The notes under the pieces were generated by a model. It was given only the letters and a program-made list of their open reading frames with translations, searched no databases and had not been told where the DNA came from. From Dehalococcoidia bacterium (lineage in GTDB: Bacteria; Chloroflexota; Dehalococcoidia; JAUYDP01), in NCBI GenBank assembly GCA_030691805.1, contig JAUYDP010000404.1:1-8938 (forward strand): a stretch of 8,938 nucleotides of DNA. Direction: 5' to 3'. This document shows, in pieces, positions 6,359 through 8,938 of this stretch (the stretch's first letter is position 1; every line of letters starts with the position of its first letter). A program made the position numbers and the translations under genes.

Positions 6359-6835
6359 TCATGGGGAGGAAAGGCTTATTTGAACGCGATAAGTCTTTGC
6401 GTTATTCTCCAGCCAGCTCTCGCCCGGCACTGCGCTAGCCCAAACTTTGATAGTATAGACCGACCGGAGAGGCAACCCTGAAAGGCGGCTGAACTGTACC
6501 ACGCGGCCCTCACCGGCTGCCAGGCTATCCACTACTCTAGTATCAGAGTAGAGAAACTCGTCCTCCTTGCCTAACACCTGTGCCACCACCTGGATCTCTT
6601 TCTCCCTTCGATCCCCCTTGTTTTCCACCGCCACAAGGAGAGAGATGTCACCTGACGCCAGGTTAGCGTTGGGCTTCAACGGAGGCTCGAAGTCCACCGC
6701 TGTTACTGCCACATCGGGACCCGAGGCCGATGAGCCGAGGGCAATAGGAGGCGATTCTTCTTTGCTACTTGATAGCTTCCCTGACGAAGTCGTGTCCACA
6801 ACCCGGCACGCCACCAAAAGTGCCATCAACAGCAA
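6359..6835 (-). CDS. Putative lipoprotein with CARDB/Ig-like domain; start uncertain
   Basis: From the first standard start, TTG 6835, this is 158 residues. It has a hydrophobic stretch ending L-V-A-C10 (a lipobox), a Ser/Pro-rich linker (about 15-40) and one beta-rich domain (about 41-155). The domain resembles CARDB-like Ig folds: D-V-A-V-T-A-V near its start, V-A-V-E-N-K-G-D in the middle, and E-N-N-A-K-T-Y-R-V-Q-I at its end. It should be a surface-anchored protein with a binding or structural role. The TTG start leaves no positive N-region. The frame is open upstream and encodes N-V-R-R-R-A-H-L-I-L-I-L-L-L-M, an ideal lipoprotein signal, but that extension contains no ATG, GTG or TTG. 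A strong AAAGGAGGG lies at 6890-6882. The true start is therefore probably near 6865-6877, through a non-standard codon or a one-base sequence error. It is the first gene of the minus-strand operon. Confidence 0.72.
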   Translation of the reverse strand: MLLMALLVACRVVDTTSSGKLSSSKEESPPIALGSSASGPDVAVTAVDFEPPLKPNANLASGDISLLVAVENKGDRREKEIQVVAQVLGKEDEFLYSDTRVVDSLAAGEGRVVQFSRLSGLPLRSVYTIKVWASAVPGESWLENNAKTYRVQISLSSP

Positions 6836-6881
6836 TATTAATATTAGATGGGCACGCCGCCTTACATTAAATCCCGTTGGA

Positions 6882-6890
6882 CCCTCCTTT
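6882..6890 (-). promoter_or_regulatory. Strong Shine-Dalgarno upstream of lipoprotein gene
   Basis: AAAGGAGGG on the minus strand is nearly perfect anti-16S complementarity. It lies just after the expected transcription start of the 6904-6933 promoter. No standard in-frame start follows at normal distance. ACG is 4 nt away, and an out-of-frame ATG (6867-6865) 14 nt away is followed directly by TAA. It shows that translation of the lipoprotein gene should begin well upstream of TTG 6835. Confidence 0.6.
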
Positions 6891-6903
6891 CCCGGTCGGG
6901 GCC

Positions 6904-6933
6904 ATGATACATGAGCCTAAAGCTGGTTGTCAA
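6904..6933 (-). promoter_or_regulatory. Sigma70-type promoter of lipoprotein/DUF881 operon
   Basis: On the minus strand, a perfect TTGACA -35 (6933-6928) is followed by an 18-bp spacer and TATCAT -10 (6909-6904, five of six consensus bases). The expected transcription start is near 6897, a few bases before the strong Shine-Dalgarno at 6890-6882. The -35 overlaps the -35 of the divergent mazG promoter base for base over 6928-6932. Confidence 0.7.
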
Positions 6934-6955
6934 GGCTGTCCTTTGCCCATATACT
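6927..6955 (+). promoter_or_regulatory. Sigma70-type promoter of mazG-amidohydrolase operon
   Basis: TTGTCA (6927-6932), a 17-bp spacer and TATACT (6950-6955) each match consensus at five of six positions. The predicted transcription start is about 6961-6963, only some 8 nt before ATG 6970. This supports 6970 as the mazG start and excludes ATG 6904 for transcripts from this promoter. Confidence 0.72.
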
Positions 6956-6969
6956 ATAAGAGAAAGACT

Positions 6970-8046
6970 ATGGAGAGTAGCAGTGCTGTTTACCTGGGCA
7001 AGCTCCTTACGCTATTAGGTATAGACCCGCTGGAAAAGGGTCTACAGGTTATCTTGCCGGATTCTCCTTCCTTCGACCCTACCAGGCCGGTCCTTTTGTG
7101 TGGTCGGGAACAAGAGGCCACATATCCCCTTCTGACCATCTATCCGCCTTCGCATCCAGCTAAGTTAGCCGAGGGAGTTGATCCTAAAACCATGCAGGAA
7201 GCCCCGCTGTGCAGGCTACTGGAGCATCTTCAAAGGAGTAAGTCCTGGGCGCTCTATCTCCCGCCGCTGTCTACATCGGACGGCTCCGGCAACTTCGGAC
7301 AGTTGAAGGCCATCGTCGCCCGGCTGCGTTCTCCAGACGGATGCCCTTGGGACAGAGAACAGACCCATGATAGCCTGAAAGGCACTCTCATCGAAGAGGC
7401 ATACGAGGTGCTGGAGGCCCTGGACAGCAGGGATCCGGCAAAGCTCACCGAGGAACTGGGTGATCTCCTCATGCAGGTCATGATCCACTCCCAGATAGCT
7501 GAGGAGACGGGAGAATTCACAATTACCCAGGTCATCGAAGGAATTAGCCAGAAGCTTATCCGGCGCCATCCCCATGTCTTTGGCGATGTTAAGGCAAATT
7601 CATCTCATGACGTGATGGTCAACTGGGAGGCCATCAAAAAGAAAGAGCGTCCTCACGGCAGCTCATCCCTGGCAAATTTGCCCAAGCATATGCCGGCCCT
7701 GGCCTACGCCCAATCGGTGCAGCAGAGGGTAGCCCGTCTCGGCTTCGATTGGCAAAACGTTGAAGGGGTCGTAGACAAGCTGGCCGAAGAGGTTAGAGAG
7801 CTTGTCGAGAGCCAGAGCAACGAAGAGAAGCAGCACGAGACAGGAGACCTTCTATTCGCCCTGGTAAACCTGGCCCGATGGCTCGGCATTGACGCTGAGG
7901 ATTGCCTTCGAATTGCCAACGAGCGGTTCATCCGCCGGTTTTCTTTTATCGAAGAGGTCTGCCGGCAGCAGGGCTGCCAGCTTAGCGACCTTACCTTTGA
8001 CGAGCAAGACGCCCTCTGGGAACTGGCCAAGGAGAAGCTCCTTTGA
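6970..8046 (+). CDS. mazG: Nucleoside triphosphate pyrophosphohydrolase MazG, with YabN-type remnant
   Basis: This 358-residue protein hydrolyses (d)NTPs to NMPs plus pyrophosphate, a housecleaning role. Two MazG domains are present. The first is around 105-230, with the block R-S-P-D-G-C-P-W-D-R-E-Q-T-H (120-133) and metal motif E142-E143-xx-E146 ... E162-xx-D165, then R-R-H-P-H-V-F-G-D-V. The second is around 240-350, with E273-E274-xx-E277 ... E290-xx-D293. Both EExxE/ExxD sets are intact. Residues 7-100 match the C-terminal part of the tetrapyrrole (SAM) methylase domain fused to MazG in YabN-type and chloroflexotal proteins (GLQVI, DPTRP, Y-P-P-S-H-P, ALYLPPL). The SAM-binding N-terminal half is missing. 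ATG 6970 is chosen from the promoter position; in-frame starts at 6904 and 6877 overlap the divergent promoter. It overlaps the next gene by 4 bp. Confidence 0.93.
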   Translation: MESSSAVYLGKLLTLLGIDPLEKGLQVILPDSPSFDPTRPVLLCGREQEATYPLLTIYPPSHPAKLAEGVDPKTMQEAPLCRLLEHLQRSKSWALYLPPLSTSDGSGNFGQLKAIVARLRSPDGCPWDREQTHDSLKGTLIEEAYEVLEALDSRDPAKLTEELGDLLMQVMIHSQIAEETGEFTITQVIEGISQKLIRRHPHVFGDVKANSSHDVMVNWEAIKKKERPHGSSSLANLPKHMPALAYAQSVQQRVARLGFDWQNVEGVVDKLAEEVRELVESQSNEEKQHETGDLLFALVNLARWLGIDAEDCLRIANERFIRRFSFIEEVCRQQGCQLSDLTFDEQDALWELAKEKLL

Positions 8047-8882
8047 CGGTTCCTGTCATAGATTTCCATATCCACATCCTGCCTCCGGACCGGCTCTACG
8101 CCTCCGTCCAAAACTGGATGCAGACCTTCGTCTCGGAGCCAGTGGGGCCATATCTGGAGCGCCTCTCCACCCCGGAGGCGGTCCTGGACATGATGGACGA
8201 GTCTGGCGTTGACTACGGAGTGGTGCTGGCAGAGCTCAGCCCTATCACCGCTGGTATGCTCATCAGCTCAGAGGAAACGGTGGAGTTTTGCCGGGACCAG
8301 CCGCGACTGATTCCATTCGCTAATATCAACCCTTACCTGACCACCGACCCGGCCGGCGACCTGAAGAGGTACGTTGACGAGCTTGGGGTACGGGGCGTCA
8401 AGATCCTGCCAACCTACCACCATTTCTACCCGAACGACAGGCGCCTTTACCCCCTTTACGCTGTAGCCCAGGACAAGGGAATTCCGGCTATGTTCCATAC
8501 CGGGTCTTCGGTCTTCCAGAACTCCCGCACCAAGTACGGAGACCCCCTCTTTATCGAGGATTTGGCCATTGACTTCCCTGAATTGGTGCTCGTTTTGTCC
8601 CACAGCGGCCGGGGCTTCTGGACTGATACCGCGGCCCATCTGACGCGCACCTATACCAACGTTTACCTGGAAATTGCCGGGCTTCCGCCCCAGAACTTGC
8701 TCAGGTACTTCCCGGACCTGGAGGATCTTGCAGACCAGGTCATCTTCGGCTCCGACTGGCCGTCGCAGCCCTTTATGCAGCGAAACGTCAAGGATATTCA
8801 GGACCTACCCATCTCCCAAGAGGCTAGAGCGAAAATCCTTGGTGGGACAGCAGCCAGGCTCTTAGGGCTGCCTATGAATTAG
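8043..8882 (+). CDS. Amidohydrolase_2-family metal-dependent TIM-barrel hydrolase
   Basis: This 279-residue protein belongs to the amidohydrolase_2 group (ACMSD-like, COG2159). Metal or catalytic positions of the family are all visible: H9-x-H11 in DFHIH on strand 1, K120 in R-G-V-K-I-L-P, H152 in M-F-H-T-G, H187 in L-S-H-S-G-R-G, and D238 in I-F-G-S-D-W-P. The C-terminal I-L-G-G-T-A-A-R-L-L-G-L helix is typical. It is probably a cytoplasmic hydrolase or decarboxylase; the substrate cannot be inferred. The start is TTG 8043, which shares TTGA with the mazG stop. A GGAG at 8031-8034 lies 8 nt upstream, and the protein begins right before the first metal motif. It is translationally coupled to mazG and shares its promoter. 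Confidence 0.9.
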   Translation: MTVPVIDFHIHILPPDRLYASVQNWMQTFVSEPVGPYLERLSTPEAVLDMMDESGVDYGVVLAELSPITAGMLISSEETVEFCRDQPRLIPFANINPYLTTDPAGDLKRYVDELGVRGVKILPTYHHFYPNDRRLYPLYAVAQDKGIPAMFHTGSSVFQNSRTKYGDPLFIEDLAIDFPELVLVLSHSGRGFWTDTAAHLTRTYTNVYLEIAGLPPQNLLRYFPDLEDLADQVIFGSDWPSQPFMQRNVKDIQDLPISQEARAKILGGTAARLLGLPMN

Positions 8883-8916
8883 ACCGTGAATCCCGTCCTC
8901 GCGGAACACTAAGGCC

Positions 8917-8935
8917 CCGGGCCTGGCCGGCCCGG
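8917..8935 (+). terminator. GC-rich hairpin, possible terminator
   Basis: CCGGGCC (8917-8923) and GGCCCGG (8929-8935) form a perfect 7-bp stem with a 5-nt loop, 34 bp after the amidohydrolase stop. The window ends 3 bases later, so a T-tract cannot be confirmed. It fits an intrinsic terminator for the mazG operon but could also be a dyad for the next gene. Confidence 0.4.
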
Positions 8936-8938
8936 AAC

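Noticed and set aside
6877..6969. Extended mazG starts at TTG 6877 or ATG 6904
   Set aside because: They lie upstream of or inside the -10/-35 of the promoters. The added residues are Cys/Pro-rich with no similarity to MazG or YabN, and no suitable Shine-Dalgarno precedes them.

Overview
The window is bacterial chromosomal DNA of moderately high GC, densely packed with short operons and using TTG as well as ATG starts. No rRNA, tRNA, integrase, transposase or phage gene is visible. Two DUF881 genes, a TIGR01906 membrane protein and a two-domain MazG carrying a remnant of the YabN methylase domain together suggest a monoderm-type lineage, most likely Chloroflexota (Dehalococcoidia-like). That placement is inferred from gene content and is not proven here.

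Left part, minus strand (1-2909): tldD (start 2909) and pmbA/tldE (start 1467) are 2 bp apart and should form one TldD/TldE metalloprotease. A third gene starts with TTG at 107, 10 bp after pmbA, and leaves the window. Positions 2910-3036 are a short intergenic gap. Next comes a small ABM-fold protein (3037-3339, minus). It is preceded by a structured leader that contains a possible 28-codon ORF. A zinc-ribbon FmdB-like protein (3501-3737, plus) runs divergently from a clear sigma70-type promoter.

Middle, minus strand (3834-6835): an apparent envelope operon reads, in transcription order, Ig-like putative lipoprotein, TIGR01906/DUF1461 membrane protein, DUF881 protein A, a roughly 216-bp array of degenerate ~50-bp tandem repeats, and DUF881 protein B. 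The array lies where many actinobacterial and firmicute DUF881 clusters carry the small basic protein gene sbp (DUF1290), which is not seen here.

Right part, plus strand (6970-8882): mazG and an amidohydrolase_2-family TIM-barrel hydrolase are coupled by a 4-bp TTGA start/stop overlap. A GC-rich hairpin lies at the window edge.

The most notable regulatory feature is the 6836-6969 divergent region. The mazG promoter (TTGTCA-17-TATACT) and the lipoprotein-operon promoter (TTGACA-18-TATCAT) are back to back and share their -35 hexamer. The lipoprotein gene also has a strong Shine-Dalgarno and a signal-peptide-like sequence but no normal start codon joining them. I see no defence system, secondary-metabolite cluster or mobile system. 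The unusual content is regulatory and organisational.
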